64,000 nt of DNA from Azolla caroliniana (lineage: Eukaryota > Polypodiophyta), in assembly GCA_043228905.1 (NCBI GenBank), contig JBHGNT010000013.1:9548001-9612000 (forward strand). The letters are read 5' to 3'. The notes beneath the pieces were generated by a model. That model was not told where the DNA came from, searched no databases, and saw nothing but the letters and a program-made list of their open reading frames with translations. Shown here in pieces: positions 22,960-33,558 of this stretch (positions within the stretch are counted from its first letter, which is position 1; each line of letters opens with the position of its first letter). The translations under genes and the position numbers were made by a program.

Positions 22960-23434
22960 CTACAAGTAGCACTTACCATGTTCTCTTGTAAAACAAACAT
23001 GTATTTCGCGAAAACAGATCAATAAATTCGTTTGGAATCAATTTCTTGTATACAGTCTGCTTTCTGTGCTTCTTTCTCAATAAAATCATGTCTTTTTTGT
23101 TAAGTTTTAAGTTATAAGTTATAGCGAAATAGTCATCAGTAGCTAATTAGCTGTACAAATGCAGCTAATTAGCTGTACAAATGTATTTACAATAGTATGC
23201 CATGGAATTTGTAGCTACAAGTAGCACTTACCATGTTCTCTTGTAAAACAAACATGTATTTCGCGAAAACAGATCAATAAATTCGTTTGGAATCAATTTC
23301 TTGTATACAGTCTGCTTTCTGTGCTTCTTTCTCAATAAAATCATGTCTTTTTTGTTAAGTTTTAAGTTATAAGTTATAGCGAAATAGTCATCAGTAGCTA
23401 ATTAGCTGTACAAATGCAGCTAATTAGCTGTACA
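22925..23434 (+). repeat. Tandem duplication of 255 bp at the gene's 3' end
   Basis: 22925-23179 is repeated at 23180-23434, with no difference that I can see. The unit spans the last 12 codons with the terminal TAG (22957), the 3' UTR with aataaa-type signals (near 23020 and 23079), and two AGCTAATTAGCT motifs. Confidence 0.9.
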
Positions 23435-23583
23435 AATGCAGCTAATTAGCTGTCAATAGCTAAATAGTCATCAATAGAATGAAATCAACAATCTGCAACA
23501 TATTCCTCAAATTACACAGTAGATAAGTACAGTGGGAACAAGTAATTAAATTCTTCATTGAATAATGTCATCTCTTTACATAT
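23435..23583. other. Transposon right-arm spacer
   Basis: AT-rich sequence with one further AGCTAATTAGCT copy (23440-23451), then nothing recognisable before the small reverse ORF. Confidence 0.5.
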
Positions 23584-23804
23584 TTATAAATTACCATTGG
23601 AAATGTCTACAAATCTCCTATAAACAGCTAAGCTCTTGCTAGTCAGTGGAACGAGTCTACATATATTATCCGCATATTGAGCTCGGTATGGAGTCCACAA
23701 CCATGCACCTAGTTGGCAGCTCACTGTTTGCACCAGGTACTGTTCAGGCATTTCCTCGGGTAGAATGAGACAGCATCTCCGAATATTGAAGTAGCTAATG
23801 ATCA
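23584..23804 (-). CDS. Small reverse-strand ORF at the transposon's right end
   Basis: Starting at the ATG at about 23804 (MIISYFNIRRCC), 73 codons run to the TAA near 23584. The residue mix (GAWLWTPYRAQYADN, RLVPLTSKS) looks protein-like and not repeat-derived, but I do not recognise it. It is convergent with the transposase-like gene and starts inside the terminal inverted motif. It could be an exon of a second element gene or chance. Confidence 0.3.
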
Positions 23805-23807
23805 TAA

Positions 23808-24549
23808 AGTGAAATGACAAAGTGCAATGCAAGAGGAAATGGACTCCTTGCACAAAAATTATACTTATGATTTGATGGAGCTACCAAAATGTAAGAGAGC
23901 ACTAAAAAATAAATGAGTCTACAAAGTGAAAACTTGAGAAGTCTATAGTACACCCATATATAAAGCCCGTATTGTGGTGAAGGGGTTTTAGTAGAAAAAG
24001 GGTGTTGACTTTGATGAGATATTTGCACCAGTCATGAAGATGACATCAATTCGAAATGTTCTAAGCATAACTGCCAGTATGAACCTAGAGATTGAACAAT
24101 TGGATGTCAAAACAACATTCTTGAATGGGGAGCTGGATGAAGAGATTTATATGCAACAACTTGAAGGCTTTGTAGAGAAAGGTAAAGAGAACTTGGTGTG
24201 TTGACTGAAGAAAAGCTTGTATGGTCTGAAACAAGATCCATGCCAATGGTATAAGAAGTTTGAATCCTTTATGCTAGAACATGGGTTCCACAAAACATAG
24301 GCTAATCACTATGTGTTTGTAAAAAGGTACGATGAAGATGACTTCTTAATTCTCTTATTATATGTTGATGACATGTTGATAGTCGGAAAAGATACAAGGA
24401 AGAACAGGAGCCTAAAGAAATCTTTAGGGAAGTCATTTGCCATGAAAGATCTTGGATAGACTAAACAGATCTTAGGGATGCACATAGTTCGAGATAGAAC
24501 TAAGAAGGTGCTATGGTTGTCACAAGAGAAATATGTGACAAGGATCTTG
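23808..24549 (+). pseudogene. Copia element H reverse transcriptase, second part
   Basis: The frame resumes after the transposon with a W to TGA stop followed by QSAMQEEMDSLHKNYTYD. The RT motifs follow: [44 protein letters not shown], the active site YVDDML near 24360, and LGMHIVRDRTKKVLWLSQEKY. Several stops interrupt it. It ends near 24549, where unrelated sequence begins; RNase H of this lineage is missing. Confidence 0.85.
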
Positions 24550-24885
24550 GTGCTATTGGTTAAGGTGACACGGTGCCGAATCCTCAGTTCTTCGGGTTTC
24601 GGCTGAAGGGTATTGTGGTTCAGGAATGGGAGAGTACGTCGTAACTGTGATACGGGTGACTATACACTAAGCTTGTAAGTGTTAACTTAATTGTGGAGAC
24701 TTTGGAGATTAGAAAGACGACTACAACCGAATCCTTACACAATAGCATACACGGCGTATATAACTCAACACAGAAAATGAGCTCGACACGGAACAAATAC
24801 GAAGAATTATGAGAACATAGAGAGTCAGGGAAACATAAAATATATTGCAGATGTTTGAATACAAAATATCGCTAGCTATTACAAG
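24550..24885. other. Unassigned segment; its last 48 bp recur at 31371-31417
   Basis: Non-coding. The 3' 48 bp (atattgcagatgtttgaata and onward) is repeated on the far side of the copia/J block at 31371-31417. It is likely part of another LTR that was later split. Confidence 0.4.
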
Positions 24886-25190
24886 TGCATATTGAAGGAT
24901 CTGGGCGTTCTTATCAAGGATCCGATTCTCCTATACTGCGACAACATGAGTAGTATCTACTTGTTTTGAAACGTCGTCTTCCACGCGCGGATTAACCATA
25001 TCGAAGTGCACTATCACTTCATCCAAGAGTGCGTTCAGGTTGGAGATGTCGATTTACAACACATCAACATGAATCTACAGGTAGCCGACATCTTCACAAA
25101 AGCCCTGGCGATCGACCAACTGCGGCAGTTCGCGATGAACCTTGGTCTCTCGATGACCGACTAGTCGTGCTTGAGGGGGAGTACGGAAAA
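24886..25190 (+). pseudogene. Copia RNase H C-terminus, second lineage
   Basis: Reads LIKDPILLYCDNMSSIYL, HARINHIEVHYHFI, GDVDLQHINMNLQVADIFTKAL and LRQFAMNLGLS, followed by cttgagggggagta. This is the end of copia RNase H with CDN (catalytic Asp) and TKAL motifs. Stops are present. Its closest match in the window is the tail of copia D at 39760-39920. Confidence 0.8.
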
Positions 25191-25353
25191 TGAAAACAAC
25201 AGTAACCGTCGATGTCGAACAACAGCTGAAGGAGTGAAAATACGATAACAATCAAGCGAAGAGCCGAACAAGGAGCATGAAATAATCAAGCAGTCGAAAG
25301 CGGAACAATCGAAACAGCTCGAAGCCAAATCGAAGTGTTTCGAAGATCGAACC
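25191..25353 (+). other. 3' untranslated region of the copia fragment
   Basis: Repetitive sequence with cgaacaa/gaag motifs and no coding. It is cut at 25353 by chromovirus J and resumes at 31040; the flanks read gaacc and gaact. Confidence 0.6.
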
Positions 25354-25837
25354 TGTTAGAGACATGAACTAATTTTTTTAGTACATAATTTTTTTGTACT
25401 AGGAGCATAAAATAAGGATAAAAGATAGATCTAGATAGAAGGGAGAGAGAGAAAGAAGGGTGCTGATGCACCCGAACACCCCCGAGTGAAGGGATCGAGA
25501 TGAACTCGAGCATCGATCGGTGTCCCATACCACCACCATGGCATCGAGTCGTACCTGGTGTTGGCGCGCTCTCTACAGGAGTTGACCCACCACAAGACAA
25601 AGTCTCAACGTAGTCAACAAGATGATCAAATGAGGGTAGCTAGGCCCCTCTTATTTATAGTGATACCCAAGGCCCCCAAGCAAGTTCACACTTGGCCTAA
25701 TGGGTTGTCTCAATCCCGAGGATTAAAAGTAATCCTCCCCTTCATTATACTCTCGTGTAACCCTCACACTTATCCACGTGTATAGAATACTACGGTAAAT
25801 TCTCACCACGGGATATTATATGGTCATGCCCGTAACA
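25354..25837 (-). repeat. 3' LTR of chromovirus J
   Basis: Minus-strand LTR running tgttacgggcatg... to ...gtctctaaca, TG...CA. It matches 30597-31039 with scattered differences. A purine run (aagagggggagta, minus) adjoins at 25838-25850. Confidence 0.85.
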
Positions 25838-25854
25838 TACTCCCCCTCTTTAAA

Positions 25855-27790
25855 ACATTGCACTCTTGCAATGGAAAGTTAGGGAAGTTAGTTCTGAGAG
25901 AATTTTTGCGTTCCCATGTGGCATCTTTTATTGATTTATCCATCCATTTTATTTTAAATTCTCAGATTTCTTTAGTACATAATTTTTTTGTTTTAACACC
26001 AAGAATTCTTTCTGGTACATGTGGTTTAGAAGATAATTCTTCAGAAGTAACTAGAGTTTCAGTTGTAATTGTATTGTCGCCAGAACCTAGAAGTTCTTTT
26101 AGACGACTCACATGAAAAACTGGATGAATTTCAACACCATCAGGAAGAGCGAGACGATAGGTTGATGGCCCAATGTGTTTGAGGACTGTAAAAGGTCCAC
26201 AAAACCATGGGGCTAACTTAGCGCACTTACCCTTAGACAATGTCTTAGAATTCTGAGGTACACGTAAAAATACATTTTGTCCAGGGTTGAATACACGAGG
26301 TTGCCTATGATGATTGGCATAAAAATGCGCTCTATCTTGAGCTGTTTTTATATTATCTCGTGCAATATGCAACATATCTTGCATATCCCGAAGAAAGTTT
26401 TGCATACTTCACAACTCATCATGATGTATATTAACATCAATCAGGGCTCGTGGCTGAAAACCATACATCAACATAAAAGGATTATATCCACTCGACGTAT
26501 GCTTGGAGCTGTTATAAGCAAACTCCAAAATTGGGAGAGACAACTTTCCCATTTTGTTGGTTTCGCACCAACGTATGCTTGAAGCATGTCCTCAATAATT
26601 TGATTTACTCGTTCTGTCTGTCCATCGGATTGAGAATGATCCGTGGAGCTCATGCTCAATGTAGTTTCTAACTTCTTGAAGACTTGCGTCCAGAAGTCAC
26701 TTGTAAACTTTGGATCTCGATCACTCACGATATCCATCGGTAACCCATAAAAACGAAATAACTCGTCAACGAATTGGTAAGCCAATTCAGGAGCTGTTAC
26801 CGTGGATTTAGTAGCAATAGATCTAGCCATTTTAGTTAGTCTATCAACCACAACCCAGATGGCATCATGGCCTTTTTGGGTACGAGGAAGGCTAAAAATA
26901 AAATCCATGGATATACTTTCCCACTTATTATTGGGAATGTCCAAGGGATGTAAAAGTCTTGCAACTTTAATTCGCTCAGCTTTGTTAACCTAACATTGGT
27001 GACATTTAGTCACATAACTATGTATGTCCGGACACATCTTAGGCCAATAGAATTGAGTGGAGATGAGAACAAGTGTACGATGTATTCCAGGGTGCCCTGT
27101 GGAGGGTGCATCATGGCATTCAAAAAGAATTCTCTTTTTGACCTTAGGCAAATCTGGAACACAAACTTTCCCATAATGGTAGAGCAGACCGTTAGCAATG
27201 TGGAAGTATTCCTTCGAGGATGTGGTGGTGTCTGTTCCAGACTCAACTCTTGTCCAATATTTTGCAAAATAACTATCATCAGGATACTTTCCTCGAAGGT
27301 GATCATAAAGATCTAATGTTATTTCAATGAATCTAAGCCTGTTAACTTCAGAGATGCGACTTAGTGCATTAACGACAGTGTTCATGGAACCTTTACGATA
27401 TCGTATGGAAAATTCAAAGTCCTGGATGAGATCAGCCCATCGTGCCTTACGACCTTTCAGGTCTTGGTGGTCACAAAAATATTTCAAGGACTTGTGGTCC
27501 GTAGTTACCACAAAGACAATGGCACCATGTTTTGAGCGCATGTATAATTGCAAATAATTTCTTTTCTTGAACGGTATACTGACATTGAGTAGATCAAGTT
27601 TCTTACTCTTGAATGTTATTGGTTTACCATCTTGATATAAGACAACACCTATTGCATAATCGCTTGCATTGGTTTCAACCTCAAAAGGTTTTGAAGGATC
27701 GGGTAAAAGAAGTGAAGGAGCCTTGCATACCAGGTCCTTGAGTTCCTTAAAGGTGAGGTCTAGTGTAGCATTCCAGACAATAGGTTTTGT
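25855..27790 (-). pseudogene. Chromovirus J RNase H, integrase and chromodomain
   Basis: The minus strand encodes an RNase H end (VTTDHKSLKYF, RKARWADLIQDFEF), an H2C2 finger (HDAPSTGHPG, CHQC near 26990), the integrase core D in SMDFIFSLP, D in VSDRDPKF and E in GQTERVNQ, a post-core region (HPVFHVSRLKELL) and a chromodomain-like end (PERILGV then KIKWMDKSIKDATWE) near 25870-26000. Stops include TGA near 25962 (fits CGA to TGA) and others near 26405 and 26468. A chromodomain would direct insertion to marked chromatin. The copy is truncated within RNase H at about 27790. Confidence 0.85.
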
Positions 27791-27800
27791 AGACTTACGC

Positions 27801-29062
27801 TATCGTGTGAATCTTCACACACTATGTAAAAAAAATAATGAAATAATTATTATAGATTAGATTAGTAGCTTACTATAGAAAGATGGATATACTCAAGAGC
27901 TTCAAAACGTATTTTACTATATACAAAATGGAGAAATACATATCAAGTTATGTGAAAATAAAGTTTGAGAAGATAGGGAAATTAGAACTATCCCACATAG
28001 ATAGGAAAGTTAAGGCCCTGGCTATATAAGCACCTTGAGCTCCCTCATTTTTCATTTGTGCTAAGAGCACTTTGGCCACTTTGTCTTGATGGATGAGGGT
28101 GGCCAAATTCCCTAAAACCAGAAACCGGCCGGTAAACAAATCCGGAAATCGGCCGATAAGCAAATCCGGAAACCGGCTGGTATGCAAACTGGAAACCGAT
28201 TGGTAAGCAAACTTGGAACCGGAAACCGGCCGGTAAACAAAAACTGGAACTGGAACCGGCAAGCAAACCGGAACTGGAACCGGTCGGCAAGCAAAACCGG
28301 AATCCGAAACCGGCCGGTAAGCAAAACCGCAACCGCAACCAGCAAGCAAACTGGAACCGGAACCGGAACCGGTCGGCAAGCAAACCGGAACCGATCGGCA
28401 AGCAAAATCGAACCGGCCGGCGAGAGATTTGGCGATCGGGCGTAACCGGCTACCGGACGAGGTTGGACGTGGATGGACGGAAGATTGGATCATGCAACAA
28501 ACTAAAGTAAAGTGAAGAGAACTAAAGTAAAGGCCATGTGGACGCAAGCAACTAAAGTTGGAGTGCATGAAAATATAAAGGTCATGTGGACGGTCACATG
28601 CAACTAAACGAAAAAGCCATGCAACTAAAAATAGATGCAACTAAAAGAAAAAGCGAAGCAACTAAAAGTAGAGGCCATGTAACAAAAAGTGGACATGCAG
28701 ATGATCAAGGGAAAACTCCAAATAAAATTCCATTTTTTTTCCTACACTCAAACTCTTTCCATAATATCTTAATTTTTTTTCTTTTCTTTCTTAGGTCCCT
28801 TATCTTATGGAAGCCATAACTCTCGTAATCCCTAAATTTCTTTATGGAAGCCATACACCCTAATATTCCCTACAGAAGCCATAATACTCATATAACCTAA
28901 TCCTAAAATTCCCTACGTAAGTCATAACACTTGAAAACCCTAATCTTCCCTATGGAAGCCATAACACTCATATAACCCTAATCTTCCCTACGGAAGCCAT
29001 AATACTCATATAACCTAATCCTAATTTTCCCTACGGAAACCATCTCTCAAACCCCTAATTTT
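27801..29062 (+). repeat. Truncated LTR of the same family as the solo LTR at 56884
   Basis: Matches 56884-57850 from its first bases (tcgtgtg...cacacact) through a TATA-like ctatataagc (about 28022), a degenerate aaccggccggtaagcaaa repeat (28115-28420), an aactaaa repeat and an accctaatcttcccta repeat (28850-29050). Homology ends near 29062, so the 3' end is lost. The first base pair is TA rather than TG. Confidence 0.75.
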
Positions 29063-30575
29063 TCATGGTGGCTCCCTGAGGCTCAACCATGTATGTTCGC
29101 ATCATGAATAGTTTATACACGAAAAAAATGTTAACAATAAACTATGTTTCGGTGCCCACATATGTGGTTTCGGCTCTTTATGTCCTATTACGAGGACCCC
29201 GAAGTGCACTTAGACCTCAAGTCTAAACATGTGTTATAGTCATATGTATCAACAATGTTGTATGGTCTTGGTTATATTTGTACTCAAGACCTCAAGAACA
29301 AATGCATTAAACACTTGAGCTAACCATTTAGGTTGCTCTTTTTGAATGATTAATGTTTCATGCGTATAAGAGATAAGCGAGGCATTTGCCCATATATGTT
29401 TTTTTTAAAGGAAACATATATGTCAAGAGTCCTTATTTCCCCCTCGTTTACTACAAAATATGTTGGTACGTTACCTAACCTCAAGTTTCATAATTACGAT
29501 GGCATACGCCAAAGTGCAACCTAATGGTCAAGCCAAATGAGCCCTCTTTTCGTAGTAGGCCCACATGGCCCATCACATGGTTACGTCATTACGAATGCCT
29601 CTCGTAAGAATGATCTCATGGTGGCATTGTATCCATGTAACGAGGGAGGGATGTTAGATATGTGTGTCATAGGAGCAACCTCACATGAACTGGGTCAAGC
29701 CCTACGTTCTTAACATCATTGTGGCTATAGGCATTTCTTTACGTAATAAAATTGAAGTCACCAATGGGAATGTCAACAATAAAAAATTGTTGAAAAAAGG
29801 GATGGTGACAACGCCATTCTCACAAAAATGTGAGGACGGCCACCAAGATCCTTTTCCCAAGAAGGACAACATTCGATAGAAATCACGTAATATCAAATAT
29901 ACATCTATGTTTACTTATCACATATATACAATCAAATACATATACACGTGACCACATATGCGTACATTAAACAAATCGTTACATCAAATAGCCAGAAATG
30001 ATGTCATCGAGATACGTAATCGAGGCATATACCCTTTACGCACACGAAACATCCAAAAATAAGGGTTCATCGTGATACACAATTGAGGTATTGACCTCTT
30101 ACGCAGACACACAATTGAGGTATTGACCTCTTACGCAGACACACAATTGAGGTATTGACCTCTTACGCAGACGAGACCAAACGCATATCATTTACAACGA
30201 AATCGAGGTATTGACCTCATACGCATACATAACATATGTATGTGAGCGTAATACACAATTGAGGTATTAACTTCGTGTGCATACGACACTAATAACATAT
30301 TATTGATATGTCAAATGAGGTATTGACCTCGTGCACATATGTAAACATTTTATATAACCAATTAATTACCACTACAACATCATTGAATCTATAAAACAAA
30401 ATTACATATTAACCATACACATGATTAAATTGGGAGAAGAAAGAATAGAAAAAAACAAAAAAGATTACCGAAGTTCCTTTGTTGATTGCTGTTTGGAACA
30501 AGGTCGACCGCACGTTGATCGATCGCCATCCATCAAGAAGACAAAACCAACAAAAGAAACATTAGAACATAGGCT
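29063..30575. other. Unassigned internal DNA of element J
   Basis: AT-rich, no coding frame that I can support. It contains the 32-bp tandem repeat listed separately. It sits where gag to RT of J would be, so it is either foreign sequence or a heavily decayed leader. Confidence 0.4.
30079..30345 (+). repeat. 32-bp tandem repeat
   Basis: Three near-perfect units (acaattgaggtattgacctc then ttacgcagacac) start at 30079, 30111 and 30143. Degenerate units follow to about 30345. Confidence 0.85.
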
Positions 30576-30582
30576 CTGATAC

Positions 30583-30595
30583 CAACTGTTAGAGA
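30583..30595 (-). other. Primer binding site of chromovirus J
   Basis: The minus strand reads ttggtatcagagc directly after the 5' LTR end, matching the initiator-Met tRNA 3' end. This confirms the orientation of J. Confidence 0.9.
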
Positions 30596-30596
30596 C

Positions 30597-31039
30597 ATGA
30601 ACTAATATAAGCACTAGATAAGGATAGAATATAGATAGATAGATAGGAGAGAGAGAAAGAAGGGTGCCGATCCACCCGACCACCCTCGAGTGAAGGGATC
30701 GAGATGGACTCGAGCCTCGATCGGCGTCCCATACCACCGTCGTGGCGTTGAGTCGTACCTAGTGCTGGCGCGCTCGCTACAAGAGTTGACCCACCACAAG
30801 ACAGAGTCTCGACCTAGTCAACCAGATGATCAAATGAGGGTAGCTAGGCCTCTTATTTATAGCGATACCCAAGGCCCCCAGGCAAGTTCACACTTGGCCT
30901 AATGGGTTGTCTCAATCCCGAGGATTAAAAGTAATCCTCCCCTTCTTTACACTCTTGTTTAACCCTCACACTTATCCACGTGTATAGAATACTACGGTAA
31001 ATTCTCACCACGAGATATTATATGGTCATGCCCATAATA
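30597..31039 (-). repeat. 5' LTR of chromovirus J
   Basis: Matches 25354-25837. Low end tgttagagac; high end cccataata (CA mutated to TA on the plus reading). The differences from its partner suggest an older insertion than elements C or N. Confidence 0.85.
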
Positions 31040-31086
31040 GAACTGAAGCAACGTTTCGACATCCAGAAGTTGTGTTCGAAGGGGCG

Positions 31087-31366
31087 TGTTGAGAATCGAA
31101 CTCAACTTCCCATAGAGACTGTTCACACTAGCCATTGGACATCATACTAGGCTAGATTTGTAATTAGTAGAAAGGGCACTTGCCCGAGATCAGTTGGTAT
31201 TTAAACCAACCCTTTGTAACTTAGTTACTGTTGGATGTAATTCTAATTTTACTAATACATCTTCTTGTTCAAGCTCTCTCTCTCTCTCTCTTGCCTTACG
31301 TGTACTCACACACACCTAGAGTTCGCTTCCGTTGCATAGCACCACCTACGTCTCACCTTCTTCACA
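31087..31366 (+). repeat. 3' LTR of the second-lineage copia
   Basis: Starts TGTTGAGAATCG after a purine tract (gaaggggcg) and ends ...ttcttcaca. It resembles the LTR at 40206-40575 of copia D. It contains a ttggatgtaattctaatttt segment and a CT-repeat near 31275. Confidence 0.8.
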
Positions 31367-31788
31367 AGAAACTATATTGCAAATGTTTGAATACAAAATA
31401 TCGCTAGCTATTACAAGTTTTCCATGCCCTTTATATACAGGGTTATGCTCGGTTATGCTCGGTGCATTGTCACGGAAATCCGCGCCTACGGGTCAGTCGA
31501 ACGGGACCACTGGGGTCTTTGACCAAGAGGTGACTTGTGCTTGTAGGGAATCGACCGTCGTTTAGGTTTATAATCGGGTCGTTCTTGTTGTTGCAGATGT
31601 TTGTTTGGGTTGACTAAGAGAGAGAGAGAGAGAGAGAGATTGAGAAAAATTTTACCGCACCACAAAGATGTCGTGAAGCACATGACACATGTGCCAAACG
31701 TCGCGATGTGCATGTTACACGTGCACAGACAAGCACCAACCTCTATTCGCAAGTGGTGATGGAGGATCAAAAGGATTGTTCAAGACAA
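31367..31788. other. Unassigned segment with GA microsatellite
   Basis: Starts with the 48-bp sequence shared with 24838-24885, then a TATA-like tttatata near 31430 and a GA run (31617-31640). Probably the remainder of the same split LTR. No coding. Confidence 0.4.
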
Positions 31789-32330
31789 TGAAGCAGAACC
31801 GTCAGTGTTCTGGACCGGAAGGACTAGCGCAAGCGAGAAAGTATTAAAGATGGATTGGTAGATAGATAGATATGGATGAGAATTCCAATTCCCAGTTTGA
31901 ACCTCTGACTTTAAAATTGAGGGACAAGACACATTGCCAATGAGATCACTAAGATTTATTATTGTTGTTATTGATTCCATACATTGCTTGATTTCCTTTC
32001 CTTCTTATATAGATGCCCCCATGCATATGATGCATGGAGGGTGTAAGACATGCATACAATACATGAAATGCATGTGATGAATGATTGTCATTTGGCACTC
32101 ATGCATCACATGTTGCATGATGACCATGTCTCTCATTCAAGCTCTCATGTACGAGTTGTTACATGTGAAAAGTACAATGAAGAAATAAACTTTAAAGAAA
32201 ATAACCTAGCCTAATGGTATGTCAATTGCCTCCTATCCTCGAGGTGTAAAGTTCAAAACTTTACTTGCACCTCATTGTATGCCACTAGGCCCTAGGCTTA
32301 TTTTTATATCTTGTATAATGAACACCTAAA
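31789..32330 (-). repeat. Reverse-strand LTR L copy
   Basis: Reverse complement of the 2690-3221 layout: ends tgaagcagaacc (31789), pyrimidine-rich part, TATA-like tctatataag (minus, near 32010), a catgcat-rich region, then the tRNA-like module. The outer boundary near 32330 is uncertain. Confidence 0.65.
32207..32275 (+). other. tRNA-like module in LTR L
   Basis: A-box-like tagcctaatgg (32207-32217) and degenerate B-box agttcaaaact (32250-32260). Antisense to the LTR, in the same relative place as at 2724-2790. Confidence 0.45.
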
Positions 32331-32636
32331 CACACATCACACGTGCACATTAACGTGCTAACATAAATGTGTAACAATCATTCCTTTCATACATGTGCAC
32401 ATTGCACTTTCTAGATTTTCCTCGTTCCACGTGATTTTCACATTGTTGCTGAACATCTTTACGACAACATGAACTGTTACTTTTTCTTTAAAATATTAAT
32501 TACGCTTCGGTTGTCCCTATGGTACGGCTGTTACTCCCTCTTCATTACACTACGGCCCCACCCGTCTTCCTCGCTTGCCGTAACCATCCCTTTATCTTTT
32601 CTCCTTCTCGACCTTTCCCACTTGCCCATCCGAGAC
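32331..32636. other. Unassigned stretch
   Basis: Non-coding sequence between LTR L and the copia D fragment. I see nothing recognisable. Confidence 0.4.
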
Positions 32637-33051
32637 GGCCAACACTTGGAGAGGTTCAACATGTCGGAAGCAAAGCCAGTCGGCTCTGTGTTGCCGACCA
32701 ACTGCAAGTTGAATGCTAAGCAATGCCCAAAGAGCGAGAAGGGGAAGGCCGAGATGAGGAAAGTACCATATGCCTTGGCCATCGGTAGTTTGATGTATGC
32801 TATGGTCTGCACAAGACCAGCCATACCATTTGTTGTGGGAGCGCAAGCCGATATATGAATAATCCAGGACGAAAACATTAGGCAGTTGTTAAATGGATAC
32901 TTAGATACATCAAAGGGTCCTCAGGGGTGTGCCTCAAGTATGGTGTTAGAAAATCTGTACTCGAAGGTTTTACCGACTCGGACATGTCGGAGGATGTAGA
33001 ATTGAGTTGGTCCACTTTAGGGTACGTGAGGACATATGCAGGGGGAGCAGT
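32637..33051 (+). pseudogene. Copia D RT-RNase H segment, first part
   Basis: Reads FNMSEAKPVGSVLPTNCKL, KVPYALAIGSLMYAMVC and a decayed end (gacatatgcagggggagcagt). These are the copia RT C-terminus and RNase H start. It is cut at 33051 by copia E2 and resumes at 39459, with flanks gcagt and acagt. Stops and frameshifts are present. Confidence 0.8.
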
Positions 33052-33548
33052 TGTGAAGAAAAGCGGGGAATATTGCTCGGCCACAACCGAGTCTTGAATC
33101 ACAGAAATGGGAAGTAGAGATTACACAAAATATTTACGTGGAAAACCCTAATAGGGTAAAAAACCATGGGAGCGCACAAACTCCAAACTATCACTATATG
33201 AGAAAGGTACAATCAGAGACTCGGAGGCAACGACCTCGAGCTTTGTTTCTTCGTCGAGTGACAATTACAACAGAGTATCGCTCTGTATCTCTCTATACAA
33301 CAGTTATACACACACAAAATATGACAACAACTACCAACACACAAAATTGATTGCCCTAAGTCATATATATACTTATATGAACTTGCGTCTATTTACAAAT
33401 ATAGCCTCAATGGGCTTCCTCAAAACATATTTACAAGTATGTCTTCTCTTCCGGGTCCATCCGATCCGGTTTCCGAATCTCTTCCGGTTCTCACTAGGTC
33501 CTCTTCATTTATAACCGGATTCCATCTGGAGGGACCGATTTCCCAACA
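33052..33548 (-). repeat. 3' LTR of copia E2
   Basis: Low end tgtgaagaaaagc, high end ...cccaaca (TGTTGGG on minus). It matches 38946-39458. A purine run gaagggggagat (minus) lies just above 33548. The minus strand carries the copia end motif tggttttttaccctatt. Confidence 0.9.
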
Positions 33549-33558
33549 ATCTCCCCCT

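Larger units (their letters stand above)
17649..23807 (+). mobile_element. 6.2-kb DNA transposon of unrecognised superfamily
   Basis: The limits come from the host copia frame: it breaks after agtggaa (17642-17648) and resumes with agtgaaa (23808-23814), a likely 6-7 bp target duplication with one mismatch. The left end has attagctatg and the inverted right end has attagctac about four bases inside, giving short subterminal inverted repeats with core ATTAGCTA. Inside are a left hairpin (attagctatgtc / gacatagctaat), an 83-bp minisatellite, one two-exon gene, an intronic palindromic satellite, and a duplicated 3' region. No RT is present. The encoded protein has a D-D-(E/D) arrangement and an HTH, so a cut-and-paste element is most likely, but the superfamily is not assigned. 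Confidence 0.75.
25354..31039 (-). mobile_element. Chromovirus J (gypsy), with LTRs, primer site and partial pol
   Basis: On the minus strand: 5' LTR 30597-31039, primer site, disordered internal sequence, RNase H, integrase, chromodomain, polypurine tract, 3' LTR 25354-25837. The flanks gaacc (25349-25353) and gaact (31040-31044) form a near-perfect 5-bp target duplication. Gag, protease and RT are absent; their place is taken by an LTR-like insertion (27801-29062) and unassigned DNA (29063-30575). Confidence 0.85.

Noticed and set aside
17649-23807. Helitron or Maverick/Polinton
   Set aside because: No Rep/helicase, polymerase B, capsid or retroviral-type integrase motifs, and a short target duplication is present.
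16690-24549. Two separate copia elements on either side of the transposon
   Set aside because: The reading resumes at the expected residue (CYDEAMGE ... QSAMQEEMD) with a near-matching duplication, so it is one split element.
25286-25785. Short frames in the chromovirus J LTR
   Set aside because: They lie inside an LTR, differ between the two LTR copies and have no known domain.
28045-28640. Reverse-strand frames with repeated FRF/PV-type peptide and the forward NRPVNK-type frame
   Set aside because: Generated by the degenerate aaccggccggtaaacaaa repeat inside an LTR.
29063-30575. Hidden gag of chromovirus J
   Set aside because: No continuous frame, knuckle or similarity to the other gags in the window.
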